Assembly (NCBI RefSeq): GCF_027789125.1
Contig: NZ_JAQFVF010000033.1
Location: forward strand, 248,001 to 312,000
Origin: Paenibacillus aestuarii
GTDB taxonomy: Bacteria; Bacillota; Bacilli; Paenibacillales; NBRC-103111
Direction of reading: 5' to 3'
DNA: 64,000 nucleotides
Part shown: positions 1 through 9,250 of the stretch, one piece after another
Numbering within the stretch: position 1 is the stretch's first letter
How the letters are laid out: each line of letters starts with the position of its first letter
Translations under genes and position numbers: made by a program
The notes under the pieces: generated by a model
What the model was told of the DNA's origin: nothing
What the model saw: the letters and a program-made list of their open reading frames with translations, nothing else
Databases searched by the model: none

Positions 1-1
1 A

Positions 2-1222
2 CACTACTATACACCGGATGTGGCCTCCACAGGTCAGATTCTGAAAGAACTGGCGGAAGGCATGCTACACGCATTTGATATAACGGTCATCTGTGTAGTT
101 CCTTCTTATACAGGCAAGATTGCTCCTGAGTATAAGACAAAAATGTTTTATAGCGAAAAGATTAACGGTGTTAAGGTTATCCGAATCCGTGTGCCGGAGT
201 TTTCCAAGGGCCATAAAGTCAGCAGGATTAAAAATATTCTAGCTTACTTTTTTGGGGCGTTAATAGCCACTTTTAAGGTAGGGAAAATGGATTTTGTATA
301 CTCCATTTCTCAACCACCCATCCTTGGCGGGTTATTAGGGGTTTGGGGCAAATGGATGAAGCATGCCAAGTACATCTATAATATTCAGGACTTTAATCCT
401 GAACAAACCATGGCTGTTGGCTATAGCAACAATAAGGCGGTCCTGAAACTGATGCTGCTGCTTGATAAGTTTAGCTGTAGATATGCGGACAAGGTCATCG
501 TCGTCGGGCGAGACATGGTTGAGACGCTGAAGGGTAGATTTGGTGGTATTAATGTACCGAATCATGTCTTTATCAATAACTGGATCGATGAGAAGGAAGT
601 TTATCCGTTACCGGCTGGTCATGAAAAAGTGTTGGCTTTTAAAAAGAAGTATGGATTGGAAAATAAGTTTGTCATTATGTATTCGGGTAACCTGGGACTG
701 TATTATGATCTCGAGAATTTAATGGATGTCATTAAGGAGTTTAAAAATAGGGACGATGTGGTCTTCGCCTTTGTTGGAGAGGGCACAATTAGAAATAATC
801 TGGTTCAGTTTACAGAGAAGCATGCTCTGAATAACGTAACCTTCATTCCTTATCAGGACAAAGCGGAACTGGTTTATAGCCTGAATGCAGGGGATGCACA
901 CTGGTGTCTTAATGCCAAAGGGATTAAGGGAGTATCCGTCCCAAGTAAGCTCTATGGCATTATGGCGACGGGGAAGCCAATCCTTGCTGCGCTCGAAAAA
1001 GGATCTGAAGCACGCTTAATTATTGAGGATACGAAGTGTGGTTATGTGACTGAACCAGGTAATTACGATGAGATTAGGTTAATCATTGAAAGATTTTTAA
1101 GTGAGAAAGGGACTTCTGCACCTGCTGAAATGAGTGAACGTGGAAGAACCTATTTGGTTAAGAATTTGACAAAAGATGTTTCGATAAAGAAGTATGTTGA
1201 GTCTATTACGTCCTGTTATTGA
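2..1222 (+). CDS. glycosyltransferase family 4, 5' end cut by window
   Basis: Probable GT-B (GT4/WbuB-like) glycosyltransferase acting on the cytoplasmic face of the membrane in exopolysaccharide repeat-unit assembly. The reading frame is open to the window edge and reads HYYTPDVASTGQILKELAEG, the glycan-acceptor N-terminal motif of this family, so only a few N-terminal residues are missing; the GTG at 20 is not a likely start. The C-terminal donor-binding half shows YSGNLGLYYDLENL, VFAFVGEGTIRNNL and VPSKLYGIMATGKPILAALE, typical of GT4. It is first in a same-strand run of sugar genes and is closely followed by an acyltransferase. Donor and acceptor cannot be told from sequence. Confidence 0.9.
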   Translation, partial: HYYTPDVASTGQILKELAEGMLHAFDITVICVVPSYTGKIAPEYKTKMFYSEKINGVKVIRIRVPEFSKGHKVSRIKNILAYFFGALIATFKVGKMDFVYSISQPPILGGLLGVWGKWMKHAKYIYNIQDFNPEQTMAVGYSNNKAVLKLMLLLDKFSCRYADKVIVVGRDMVETLKGRFGGINVPNHVFINNWIDEKEVYPLPAGHEKVLAFKKKYGLENKFVIMYSGNLGLYYDLENLMDVIKEFKNRDDVVFAFVGEGTIRNNLVQFTEKHALNNVTFIPYQDKAELVYSLNAGDAHWCLNAKGIKGVSVPSKLYGIMATGKPILAALEKGSEARLIIEDTKCGYVTEPGNYDEIRLIIERFLSEKGTSAPAEMSERGRTYLVKNLTKDVSIKKYVESITSCY

Positions 1223-1251
1223 AGTTAGAATGGCTGGAGAGGTACCTCGAT

Positions 1252-1815
1252 ATGAATAGTAACTGGTTTAAATTTTTAATGAAGCTAATGAAAGTTGAAT
1301 ATGGCAAGAAGCTCTTGTTGGAAGGGGTTCCTGTGATCTTCAAGAAATCTGGAGCCAAATTGGTTGTGGGCGAAAATGTCACCATTAAATCCTCCTTCCT
1401 TTCGAATTTGGTGGGCTTATATCAACGCACCATTATCATCGCGAGAACTCCGGAAGCAGAGATCCGTATCGGTGATAATGTCGGTATTTCTGGGGCTACG
1501 ATATATGCAAGAAAATCCATTACAATCGGCGAGAACACATTAATCGGCGGCAACGCAAAGATTTTGGATAACGATTTTCATCCGATTGAAATCGAGGCCC
1601 GAAATGCGGATGTGAAAGAAAAGATTGGAACCAGACCAATTATGATTGGGAAGAATTGTTTTATTGGGTGTAACTCTCTGATCCTAAAAGGTACAGTGCT
1701 GGGAGACGGTTGTGTTGTTGGAGCCGGTGCTGTGGTCAGTGGGAAGTTTGAGGAGAATTGTGTGATTGCAGGGAATCCGGCTAAGGTGATTAAGAGACTA
1801 GAGATAAGTAAGTAG
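1252..1815 (+). CDS. hexapeptide-repeat acyltransferase
   Basis: Left-handed beta-helix O-acetyltransferase (maltose/galactoside acetyltransferase-like), expected to acetylate a sugar of the exopolysaccharide unit with acetyl-CoA. Hexapeptide turns are visible (IGDNVGISGATIYAR, IGENTLIGGNAKI, IGKNCFIGCNSLILKGTVLG), with DNDFHPI carrying the likely catalytic His and a closing AGNPAKVIKRL. I chose ATG 1252 because GGAGAGG lies 9 bases upstream; a longer TTG start at 1219 would overlap the previous stop but has no ribosome binding site. About 187 residues, normal for the family. It lies between two glycosyltransferases, so it is probably co-transcribed. Confidence 0.85.
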   Translation: MNSNWFKFLMKLMKVEYGKKLLLEGVPVIFKKSGAKLVVGENVTIKSSFLSNLVGLYQRTIIIARTPEAEIRIGDNVGISGATIYARKSITIGENTLIGGNAKILDNDFHPIEIEARNADVKEKIGTRPIMIGKNCFIGCNSLILKGTVLGDGCVVGAGAVVSGKFEENCVIAGNPAKVIKRLEISK

Positions 1816-1823
1816 GGGGCTAT

Positions 1824-2732
1824 ATGGTAGATTTAACAGTTGTCATACTTACGAAAAACGAAGAAAAAAATCTAAGAAAATGTATCGAGTCATTTCGTGG
1901 CATTGCTAAGCGATTTGTTATCGTAGATAGCTTTAGCACAGACGGGACAGAGTCGCTTTGTAAAGGATTAGACTCAGAGCTACGACTGATTGGAAGTAGA
2001 CTTGATTATTACCAAAATAAATGGATTGACTATGCTACTCAATTAAATTGGGGTTTAACACAGGCCAATATTACTACAGAATGGTCCATGCGCATGGATG
2101 CCGATGAAGAGCTAATGGAAGACTTGGTTGAGGAGATCGACTCTGAACTTTCTAAATTAAAGCTGGGTATTAACGGTGTCGTTCTTCGTAGACGGGTTTA
2201 TTTTATGGGACGTTGGATAAAGCATGGTGGTCGTTATCCAGAACTGCTGCTTCGAATTTTTCGTACTGGTAAGGCTATGTGTGAACAAAAAGTTATGGAT
2301 GAACACATGATTTTATTTGAAGGAAATACAGTGGACTTTAAGCATGATTTGATTGATAACAATACAAAAGACCTTGAATGGTGGACGAACAAGCATAACT
2401 GGTATAGCAACCGTGAAGTGCTTGATTACCAAACGATGGTTGAGAATAAGCTGAATGAAGTAGAGTTGTTGGAAAACGGTAAGTCCACGAAACAGGCTAA
2501 GATGAAGCGTGTTGTTAAGAATAAGGGATATTATGGATTACCGAAGTTCTTTAGGGCACACATATATTTCATTTATAGGTATTATTTTAAACTAGGTTTT
2601 CTAGATGGGCCGGAAGGAAGAATTTTTCACTTCTTGCAAGCTTATTGGTATCGATTTTTAGTAGATGCAAAGATGTATGAGTGTGAAAAGTTTGATAGGA
2701 AGGTAAAACCTCAGGGGGACTTAAAATTTTAG
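1824..2732 (+). CDS. glycosyltransferase family 2
   Basis: GT-A fold glycosyltransferase (GT2), probably adding one sugar to the lipid-linked repeat unit in the cytoplasm. The N-terminus LTVVILTKNEEKNLRKCIES is the classic GT2 nucleotide-binding start, followed by VDSFSTDGT and the metal-binding MRMDADEEL (DxD). The C-terminal third is rich in aromatic and basic residues (FFRAHIYFIYRYYFKLGF), as in WaaE/KdtX-like enzymes that associate with membrane. 302 residues. A GGGGG ribosome binding site precedes the ATG. Donor sugar is unknown. Confidence 0.88.
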   Translation: MVDLTVVILTKNEEKNLRKCIESFRGIAKRFVIVDSFSTDGTESLCKGLDSELRLIGSRLDYYQNKWIDYATQLNWGLTQANITTEWSMRMDADEELMEDLVEEIDSELSKLKLGINGVVLRRRVYFMGRWIKHGGRYPELLLRIFRTGKAMCEQKVMDEHMILFEGNTVDFKHDLIDNNTKDLEWWTNKHNWYSNREVLDYQTMVENKLNEVELLENGKSTKQAKMKRVVKNKGYYGLPKFFRAHIYFIYRYYFKLGFLDGPEGRIFHFLQAYWYRFLVDAKMYECEKFDRKVKPQGDLKF

Positions 2733-2787
2733 TTTTAAATATGCATATATAAATTGAAAACTAGTCTACTGTTAGGAGATATAACAT

Positions 2788-3852
2788 ATGAATAAAGCTA
2801 TACTATTGGCACCTCTTCCCCCACCATACGGAGGAATTGCTACTTGGGCAACAAAACTACTGAGTACAAATTTAAAAGATGACTGGGAAATAGCAATTGT
2901 TGATGAAAAGTTTATTGATAATAGAAGTAGTCACAGTGATAGCAATAAGCCTAATTTGCTAAATGAGGCAAGGAGATGTTTTAAAATATGGAAAAATTTA
3001 ATGCGCGAGTTGAAAAAGTCTAATGCGAAAGTTGTGCATGCTTGCTCAGCGGCGACTTTAAATGGCATGCTTAGGGATTCAATAAGTTCAATAATCACAC
3101 GAGTATTTAGAAGAAAATTTGTTATTCATTTTCATTGTACAGTGCCAAACGAAATTAATACATTTATGAAATTAATAGTATTTAAGTTTTTATGCATGAA
3201 CAGCGATGCTGTTATGGTTCTAAATGAACAAGCTAAAAAGTTTGTCGATGATAACACTAAAACAGAGGTCTTTCTAGTGCCAAACTTTGTTAAAGTGGAT
3301 GATATTATTAATCAAAGATCATACAAAGAGGTCGTTAGAAAGGTAATCTACACAGGTGGAGTTACGAAGCAAAAAGGCTGTGACGAAGTTATTAAAGCGG
3401 CTAAGAGTTTTCCTCATGTAGAGTTTGAATTAATAGGTAGTGTTACTAAAGAAATAGAGTCGCTACAAATACCAGGGAATGTTAAACTCACTGGTGTTAA
3501 GGATAAGGATTATATTTATGAGAAGTTAATGGAAGCGGATGTGTTTGTATTCTTTTCCCATATGTCTAGTGAAGGATTCTCAATTTCATTGTTGGAAGCT
3601 ATGGCAGCAGGTCTACCATGTATTGTTTCAAATTGGGCGGCAAATACTGAAATGGTTGAGAGTCAAGGAGGAATTGTTGTTCCGGTTCATAATGTAGAGG
3701 AGTTAACTCGAGCCATTTCAAAAATAATTAATGATCGGGTAAAAAGAGAGCAAATGGGGAAATGGAATGTAGATAAAGTAACAAGTCAGTATTGTGAACA
3801 AGTAGTAACAAGTCAATATGTAGATGTTTATAACAGATCAATTGTTGGGTAA
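2788..3852 (+). CDS. glycosyltransferase family 4
   Basis: GT-B fold glycosyltransferase, cytoplasmic, for exopolysaccharide assembly. The N-terminal PLPPPYGGIATWATKLL has the glycine-rich acceptor loop; the C-terminal half has VIYTGGVTKQKGCDEVIKAA, DVFVFFSHMSSEGFSISLLE and AMAAGLPCIVSNWAANTEMV, the E-x7-E style retaining GT4 signature. 354 residues, full length. Start ATG 2788 follows a ribosome binding site (AGGAG) about 9 bases upstream. The segment is strongly AT-rich, like its neighbours. Sugar specificity cannot be deduced. Confidence 0.88.
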   Translation: MNKAILLAPLPPPYGGIATWATKLLSTNLKDDWEIAIVDEKFIDNRSSHSDSNKPNLLNEARRCFKIWKNLMRELKKSNAKVVHACSAATLNGMLRDSISSIITRVFRRKFVIHFHCTVPNEINTFMKLIVFKFLCMNSDAVMVLNEQAKKFVDDNTKTEVFLVPNFVKVDDIINQRSYKEVVRKVIYTGGVTKQKGCDEVIKAAKSFPHVEFELIGSVTKEIESLQIPGNVKLTGVKDKDYIYEKLMEADVFVFFSHMSSEGFSISLLEAMAAGLPCIVSNWAANTEMVESQGGIVVPVHNVEELTRAISKIINDRVKREQMGKWNVDKVTSQYCEQVVTSQYVDVYNRSIVG

Positions 3853-3930
3853 TACTTGTGTAATTAATTACAACTATTTTTATTCATGTCAACCATTTAT
3901 TCGTTTGTTGTGTTACTAAGGAGAATTTTT

Positions 3931-4464
3931 ATGTGGATAGTAATTTTTTATTATTTGCGGGTTGTTTATAATTTGTTTGCGTTACCCTTTTGGGCGGTTC
4001 TAAATGGATTCCGTATTAAATTCTCACCGATTCAAAAAATATCATCCAAGGCAAACCTTGCAGTAGGGAAAAGTGGCAGGATTATACTGGGGGCTAGATG
4101 TCTTTTAGAAACAGGCGTACTGTTGCACGCTGAATCAGGGGTAATTCATTTAGGGGAAAAAGTATTCTTTAATAGAAACTGTACAGTTGTAAGTCATCAT
4201 GAGATTCGGATTGGAAAACTCTCCACGTTTGGCCCGAATGTTTGCATTTATGATCACGATCACGATTTGGGGAACTGGAACAAATTTGTTAGTAAGCCTA
4301 TTATTATAGGCGAAAAAGTTTGGGTTGGGGCTAATGTAGTAATTCTAAAGGGAGTAACAATTGGGAATGGTGCTGTGATTGGAGCCGGTTCAATTGTAAC
4401 AAAGGACATTCCACCTAACACAGCATTTATATCAAAGCATGGGGAATATTTTAAAGCGTTATAG
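3931..4464 (+). CDS. hexapeptide-repeat acyltransferase (WcaF/CysE-like)
   Basis: Second O-acetyltransferase of the locus. After a hydrophobic N-terminus (IVIFYYLRVVYNLFALPFWA), which may hold it to the membrane, come beta-helix turns (KSGRIILGARCLLETGVLLH, IGEKVWVGANVVILKGVTIG, IGAGSIVTKDIPPNTAFI). YDHDHDLGNW carries the likely catalytic histidines. I chose ATG 3931 because AAGGAG lies 7 bases upstream; the in-frame ATG at 3886 has no ribosome binding site. About 177 residues. Two separate acyltransferases suggest the polymer is modified at more than one position. Confidence 0.82.
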   Translation: MWIVIFYYLRVVYNLFALPFWAVLNGFRIKFSPIQKISSKANLAVGKSGRIILGARCLLETGVLLHAESGVIHLGEKVFFNRNCTVVSHHEIRIGKLSTFGPNVCIYDHDHDLGNWNKFVSKPIIIGEKVWVGANVVILKGVTIGNGAVIGAGSIVTKDIPPNTAFISKHGEYFKAL

Positions 4465-4526
4465 AAATGTTATGTGACTTCAAGTCTTAAATACTATCAA
4501 GTTGTAACACTCTAGATGGAGGTTAT

Positions 4527-5612
4527 ATGAAAAAAGTTCTAATTGTTGTTCCTCATTTGCGAACTGGTGGTGGACAAAAAGTTGCATTGGACGTAGCGAT
4601 ATATATGAAAAATCCTAATGTGAATGTTCAATTACTTTCATTATATTCAAATGAAAACACAATATTCGATCAATTAGCGCACTCCAATAATATTAAAGTG
4701 AAATATTTAAAGAAAAAGTCAGGTATGGATTTGGGCGTAATAACGGAGATCTGGAAAGAACTTAGAAAATTCAAACCAGATGTTGTTCATGCTCATTTAC
4801 GAGTATTGCCTTATTTAATATTGCCGATGATTTATGAAAAAGTTCCCAAACGGTTCTATACTGTTCATAACCTTGCCCATAAAGATGCATCTGGTTTTAT
4901 GAGAATGCTTTTAAAGTTCTCATTTCATTTTGCACGGGTAACTCCGGTTGCCATTTCAGATTTATGCAAGAAGTCTATTTCTCAAGTGTATAGCTTACCT
5001 GAAGAAAAAATTCCTTGTATTTACAATGGAATAGATGTTGAAAGCTATTCAAATAATCAGGATGAAAAAAACGATAAAAATGGTACTTTTGTACTTATAG
5101 CCACGGGTCGATTTTATCATCAAAAAAATCACTTATTAATGATAGATGCTTTTAAAGAGATTCATAATAAAATTCCTAATACCCAGTTAGTGTTGCTTGG
5201 CGATGGAGAAATAAGGTCAGAACTCCAAGAAAGGGTGCGCTCTTACAATTTAGAAACCTCAGTTATTTTTAAGGGGCTTGTTTCAAATGTAGCTGAAGAA
5301 TTGGGGAAATCAGATATCTATATTATGTCATCAAACTGGGAAGGGCTACCACTTTCTGTATTAGAAGCAATGGCAGCGGGTCTACCAATTGTGAGCACAA
5401 AAGCTGGAGGAGTCATAGATGTTATAGAAGACGATGTAAATGGCTATTTGGTTGATATAGGCGACAAAGAGGGGCTTGTAAATTCCGTGCTAAAACTAAT
5501 TCATAGTCCGCAGAAACTCGTTGAGATGGCAAGTAACTCTAAAAAAATGGCACGTAAATATGACGTTTCAGTTTGTGTTAAAGGTCATGAAGAGCTTTAT
5601 TTACATAGTTAA
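4527..5612 (+). CDS. glycosyltransferase family 4
   Basis: GT4 glycosyltransferase (361 residues), GT-B fold, probably in the cytoplasmic assembly of the repeat unit. N-terminal VVPHLRTGGGQKVALDVA is the acceptor-side glycine loop; the donor-binding half shows ATGRFYHQKNHLLMIDAF, LLGDGEIRSELQERV, SSNWEGLPLSVLEAMAAG and STKAGGVIDVIED. A TGGAGGT site lies just before the ATG. Same strand and spacing as the other genes of the cluster; AT-rich codon use. Confidence 0.9.
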   Translation: MKKVLIVVPHLRTGGGQKVALDVAIYMKNPNVNVQLLSLYSNENTIFDQLAHSNNIKVKYLKKKSGMDLGVITEIWKELRKFKPDVVHAHLRVLPYLILPMIYEKVPKRFYTVHNLAHKDASGFMRMLLKFSFHFARVTPVAISDLCKKSISQVYSLPEEKIPCIYNGIDVESYSNNQDEKNDKNGTFVLIATGRFYHQKNHLLMIDAFKEIHNKIPNTQLVLLGDGEIRSELQERVRSYNLETSVIFKGLVSNVAEELGKSDIYIMSSNWEGLPLSVLEAMAAGLPIVSTKAGGVIDVIEDDVNGYLVDIGDKEGLVNSVLKLIHSPQKLVEMASNSKKMARKYDVSVCVKGHEELYLHS

Positions 5613-5637
5613 AAATTAAAACGAAGTAGGGTAAAAC

Positions 5638-6876
5638 ATGAGAGGTTATCCGGTTAAGACAAATCTTATAAGTGCTAATCGAGAAGTATTAAATTGGAAG
5701 AATGCTCTTATCTTTGTATTGTTTTTATTTCCTTTTTTTGAACCACTATCATTAAGATATGTCCTTTCAAGCTCAATAGCTCCTATTTTTGAATACTTGA
5801 GGTTTTTTTTTAGTATTATTGTGATATTTGTATATTTCAATGTAAATAAAAGAATATCAAAAAGTGTATTTTTTCTTGTTTTTTTTATGATGGCATATTT
5901 TGTTGTATCGTTAAGTTCGATTCGTTGGACATTATTAGCTTTTTTTATTGTTGATATTACTGGAATAATAATGTTTTTTGAGATCGTGATGAGGCGGAAT
6001 AAAGGGACTATTATTGTTTCAATGTTTTATCTATTATTCGCATTGTGCTTTATTAACTTGATTTATTTACTAGTTCAGCCAGAAGGCATTACTTCTATAG
6101 GTTCACAAGAGGTTTGGAACACGGCAGGATATTATAATACGATTTATGACTACGTAAACTTTCTCGAACGTGATAACAGATTAATGAATTTTTTGTTACC
6201 ACTTTGGTGTTCTATGATGATTTGTTATTGTAAAGGATATATAAGTAAGAGAATGACGTTTATCGTTATGCTCATTATTGGTATGACGCTTATTTTAGTT
6301 TGGAGCGCTACATCAATTATTGGAGGATTAGTAATTTCGATTACTTATTTCTTTATAGTGGTGTGTAAGAGGAAAATGAGATTACTTACATTTAGGAATT
6401 TAGCTCTATTGTTATTTATAGTTAATACTGCAATTCTCATTTTTAATATACAAGATAAGTTATCATATTTTATTGAAGATATACTTGGGAAAAGTAGTAC
6501 CTTAACCGGTAGGACATTTATTTGGGAAATAGCAAAGAGTATGATAGCGGATTCGCCACTAATTGGGTATGGTACACGAGAGAAGGGATACATAATAGCT
6601 ATATTTGGAAGTACATGGTATGCTCACAATTTTGTTCTAGATATACTCATTCAAGGCGGAATCGTTCTATTAGTAACTTTTTTATTTTTTATATATAGTT
6701 GCTACAAATCTGCATCTTCTTTCAAAGATGGATATGCTGTAAAAATAATGTTAGTTGCTCTAGCTGCCTGGGGAATTATGGGGGTTAGTGAGAGTTTCTT
6801 TTATCAGTATAGTTTTTGGATAACTGTATCAATCTTATCGAATATAAAATATATCGAAAATACCGCCATTCACTAA
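5638..6876 (+). CDS. Wzy-like O-antigen/EPS polymerase
   Basis: Integral membrane protein of 412 residues with roughly ten to twelve hydrophobic segments and almost no soluble domain. It has the feature shared by Wzy/WaaL proteins: a larger loop near the C-terminus with TGRTFIWEIAKSMI, SPLIGYGTREKGYI and YAHNFVLDILIQGG (the G-Y-G and H-N residues recur in this family). Its likely job is block polymerisation of flipped, lipid-linked repeat units at the outer face of the membrane, with the Wzx-type flippase about 3 kb downstream. Sequence conservation in this family is low, so the call rests on topology, motif and location. Confidence 0.75.
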   Translation: MRGYPVKTNLISANREVLNWKNALIFVLFLFPFFEPLSLRYVLSSSIAPIFEYLRFFFSIIVIFVYFNVNKRISKSVFFLVFFMMAYFVVSLSSIRWTLLAFFIVDITGIIMFFEIVMRRNKGTIIVSMFYLLFALCFINLIYLLVQPEGITSIGSQEVWNTAGYYNTIYDYVNFLERDNRLMNFLLPLWCSMMICYCKGYISKRMTFIVMLIIGMTLILVWSATSIIGGLVISITYFFIVVCKRKMRLLTFRNLALLLFIVNTAILIFNIQDKLSYFIEDILGKSSTLTGRTFIWEIAKSMIADSPLIGYGTREKGYIIAIFGSTWYAHNFVLDILIQGGIVLLVTFLFFIYSCYKSASSFKDGYAVKIMLVALAAWGIMGVSESFFYQYSFWITVSILSNIKYIENTAIH

Positions 6877-6893
6877 TGTTAAGAGGGCAAACA

Positions 6894-7982
6894 ATGAAAA
6901 TAGTATTCGTAGTAAATTGTATTAGCGGTGGTGCAAGCAATGTTATTCAAATGCTAGCGACGCAATATCAGCGGCTTGGGAATCAAGTAGACTTACTATT
7001 GTATGATGGGATTGATGTTCCATCACGTTACGATCTTTCAGGTATAAATATAATAGAACTGCCACAATTAATGCCGAAAGGTGTAATGAAATCTTATAAG
7101 CGCATTTTCTATCAAATTAATAGTGTGAATACCTATCTAAAAAAGGCCAGGCCAGATCTGATTATCTCATTTCTAGATAATATTAATACCATTACTTGTT
7201 TTGCTAGTTGGAATCTAAATATTCCGATTATTGTTTCTGAAAGGAACAACACATTAGCTTTGAAGCCCGCATTTCCCTGGAACAATTTAAGAAGAATTGC
7301 TTATAAACGGGCAAATATGGTTGTAGTGCAATGTTCAATTTTTGCTGATTTTTATAATGGATATTTTAAAAATAAAACTCATGTAATACCTAATCCCATT
7401 GTAAACCCAAAGATTAAGCGTGTAGCCCAAAATCGTTCTGGTATTCATTTGGTTGCAGCAGGGCGATTAGCAGATCAAAAGAATTTTAACTGGCTAATAA
7501 ATTCATTTGCGAGGATAATTAAAAGAATTCCGGAGGCTTTTCTTACAATTTATGGTCGTGGTGAGAAAGAGAATGAGTTACAGAGTTTGATCGATGAACT
7601 AGGACTAAGTCAGTATGTTACATTAGCTGGATACACAACCGATGTTCACGATAAACTAGCACAGGCAGATATTTATGTTATGACTTCTGTTCAAGAGGGA
7701 TTCCCTAATTCTTTATGTGAAGCTATGGCGGTAGGGTTACCAGTTGTTGCTTTGAACTGCCACGATGGATTACAAGAGATTGTAATTGATGGACAAAATG
7801 GATATTTAATTGAAATGAATGATCAGGAAGCTTTTGTAGATAAAATAATTGAATTATCTCAAGATAAAGAGTTGCGTACGAAAATTGGTAAACAAGCAGA
7901 ATTGGTAACTCAAAAATATTCGGAGGAAAAAGTGATTGATCTCTGGAATGAAGCTATCAATAAAGTTTTAAAAGTGAGGTGA
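6894..7982 (+). CDS. glycosyltransferase family 4
   Basis: GT4 glycosyltransferase of about 363 residues. MKIVFVVNCISGGASNVIQM begins a GT-B acceptor domain; the donor half has VAAGRLADQKNFNWLINSFA, IYGRGEKENELQSLI, MTSVQEGFPNSLCEAMAVGL and NCHDGLQEIVIDGQNGYL, close to the enzymes annotated as GalNAc/GlcNAc or galactosyl transferases in capsule loci. Start ATG 6894 has AAGAGGG upstream; an ORF extension to 6816 would overlap the polymerase gene and is not supported. Next gene starts within a few bases of the stop, so translation may be coupled. Confidence 0.9.
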   Translation: MKIVFVVNCISGGASNVIQMLATQYQRLGNQVDLLLYDGIDVPSRYDLSGINIIELPQLMPKGVMKSYKRIFYQINSVNTYLKKARPDLIISFLDNINTITCFASWNLNIPIIVSERNNTLALKPAFPWNNLRRIAYKRANMVVVQCSIFADFYNGYFKNKTHVIPNPIVNPKIKRVAQNRSGIHLVAAGRLADQKNFNWLINSFARIIKRIPEAFLTIYGRGEKENELQSLIDELGLSQYVTLAGYTTDVHDKLAQADIYVMTSVQEGFPNSLCEAMAVGLPVVALNCHDGLQEIVIDGQNGYLIEMNDQEAFVDKIIELSQDKELRTKIGKQAELVTQKYSEEKVIDLWNEAINKVLKVR

Positions 7983-7987
7983 TAATT

Positions 7988-9184
7988 TTGAGGAGAGTAT
8001 TGATTTGTACGGAAGCTAGTTTTCCCCGAGGTGGAGCAACTGCAAATTATATTGAATACCTCGCATTGGCGCTAGTATCTAAAGGATATTGTCCAATAGT
8101 AATAGGTCAAGGTAGTAACTATGAAACGGATTTGTGTGGCGATACATACGTTTATAAAAATATAATTTATTTTAATTTTCCTCAACCGAGCGAATTCTCG
8201 AGATTTAAAATCAAAAGATTTATCGACGCTAATTTATATAGTGGAAAACAAATAGTTAGTATACTCAAGAAGATGATGATAACATCGGATGATTATATTG
8301 TATTCTATTCTTCAAATTGTTTTACAATTAATGCAGTATTGAAATATACAACTAAAATGAGTGCAATGGCTACCATGTGCATTACGGAACATCTCAGAAA
8401 AAGTCAGTTTGAGAATATACTAATGTATTGGAGATATCAGTATACTTTTAAACACGTAATACCCAAAACGAAGAGTGTTCTCCCAATTAGTCGGTATTTA
8501 GATAGTTATTATAAAGAAAAAGGATGCCGCACGTTACTACTACCGATAATGGCAAACCCGTATGAGTACTCACTTGATGTTTTTAAAAATAGAAAAACTG
8601 TTAGATTCATTTATTCCGGAGCAGATTTCACTAAAGACTCATTCCTTACAATGCTAAAGTCTTTTATGCTACTAACTACTGAGGAAAAAAAACAAGTGGA
8701 GTTCCATTTAACAGGGGTAAAACGAGAAAAACTACTCAAGTATTTAGGGCATCAGAGTAAAGTCCTAGAAGATTTAGATCAGGTGTTAACAATTCATCCT
8801 TGGCTTGAATACGATAAATTAGTCGAATTGATGAAGCAGATGGATTATCTTTTTATTGCCAGAGAAATTAATCAGACAACTATTGCTAATTTCCCTAGTA
8901 AGGTTCCAGAGTTAATGTGCTATGGAGTGATTCCTTTGGTGTCTCATGTTGGCGATTATACAGACATTTATCTTACAGATGGAAAAGATAGTTTAATATT
9001 TGATGGCTGTACTCCAGAAGTCGGTGTAAATGCATTAAGACGTGCTATGCAACTACCTCAAGAACTACGTACTCAGATGAGAATGAATGCAAGAAAAACT
9101 GCTGAAGAGAAGTTCTACTATGGGGTTTGGGCTGAGAAAATAAGTAACTTCATTGAAGAAGGCGTTAAAGAAGTCATGGGATGA
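7988..9184 (+). CDS. glycosyltransferase (GT4-like)
   Basis: About 398 residues. The N-terminal RRVLICTEASFPRGGATANY and the C-terminal FPSKVPELMCYGVIPLVSHV and DGKDSLIFDG fit a GT-B glycosyltransferase, but the rest is divergent, so the family call is weaker than for its neighbours. I prefer TTG 7988, which has GAGGTG 6 bases upstream; a GTG at 7979 overlapping the previous stop is the alternative. It is the last transferase before the flippase, so it may complete the repeat unit or act on a branch. Confidence 0.75.
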   Translation: MRRVLICTEASFPRGGATANYIEYLALALVSKGYCPIVIGQGSNYETDLCGDTYVYKNIIYFNFPQPSEFSRFKIKRFIDANLYSGKQIVSILKKMMITSDDYIVFYSSNCFTINAVLKYTTKMSAMATMCITEHLRKSQFENILMYWRYQYTFKHVIPKTKSVLPISRYLDSYYKEKGCRTLLLPIMANPYEYSLDVFKNRKTVRFIYSGADFTKDSFLTMLKSFMLLTTEEKKQVEFHLTGVKREKLLKYLGHQSKVLEDLDQVLTIHPWLEYDKLVELMKQMDYLFIAREINQTTIANFPSKVPELMCYGVIPLVSHVGDYTDIYLTDGKDSLIFDGCTPEVGVNALRRAMQLPQELRTQMRMNARKTAEEKFYYGVWAEKISNFIEEGVKEVMG

Positions 9185-9250
9185 TTTACTAACGTGCATA
9201 TGAGTGCTTCATCAAGGAATGATGTGTTTGAAATAGACTGAGGGGATAAT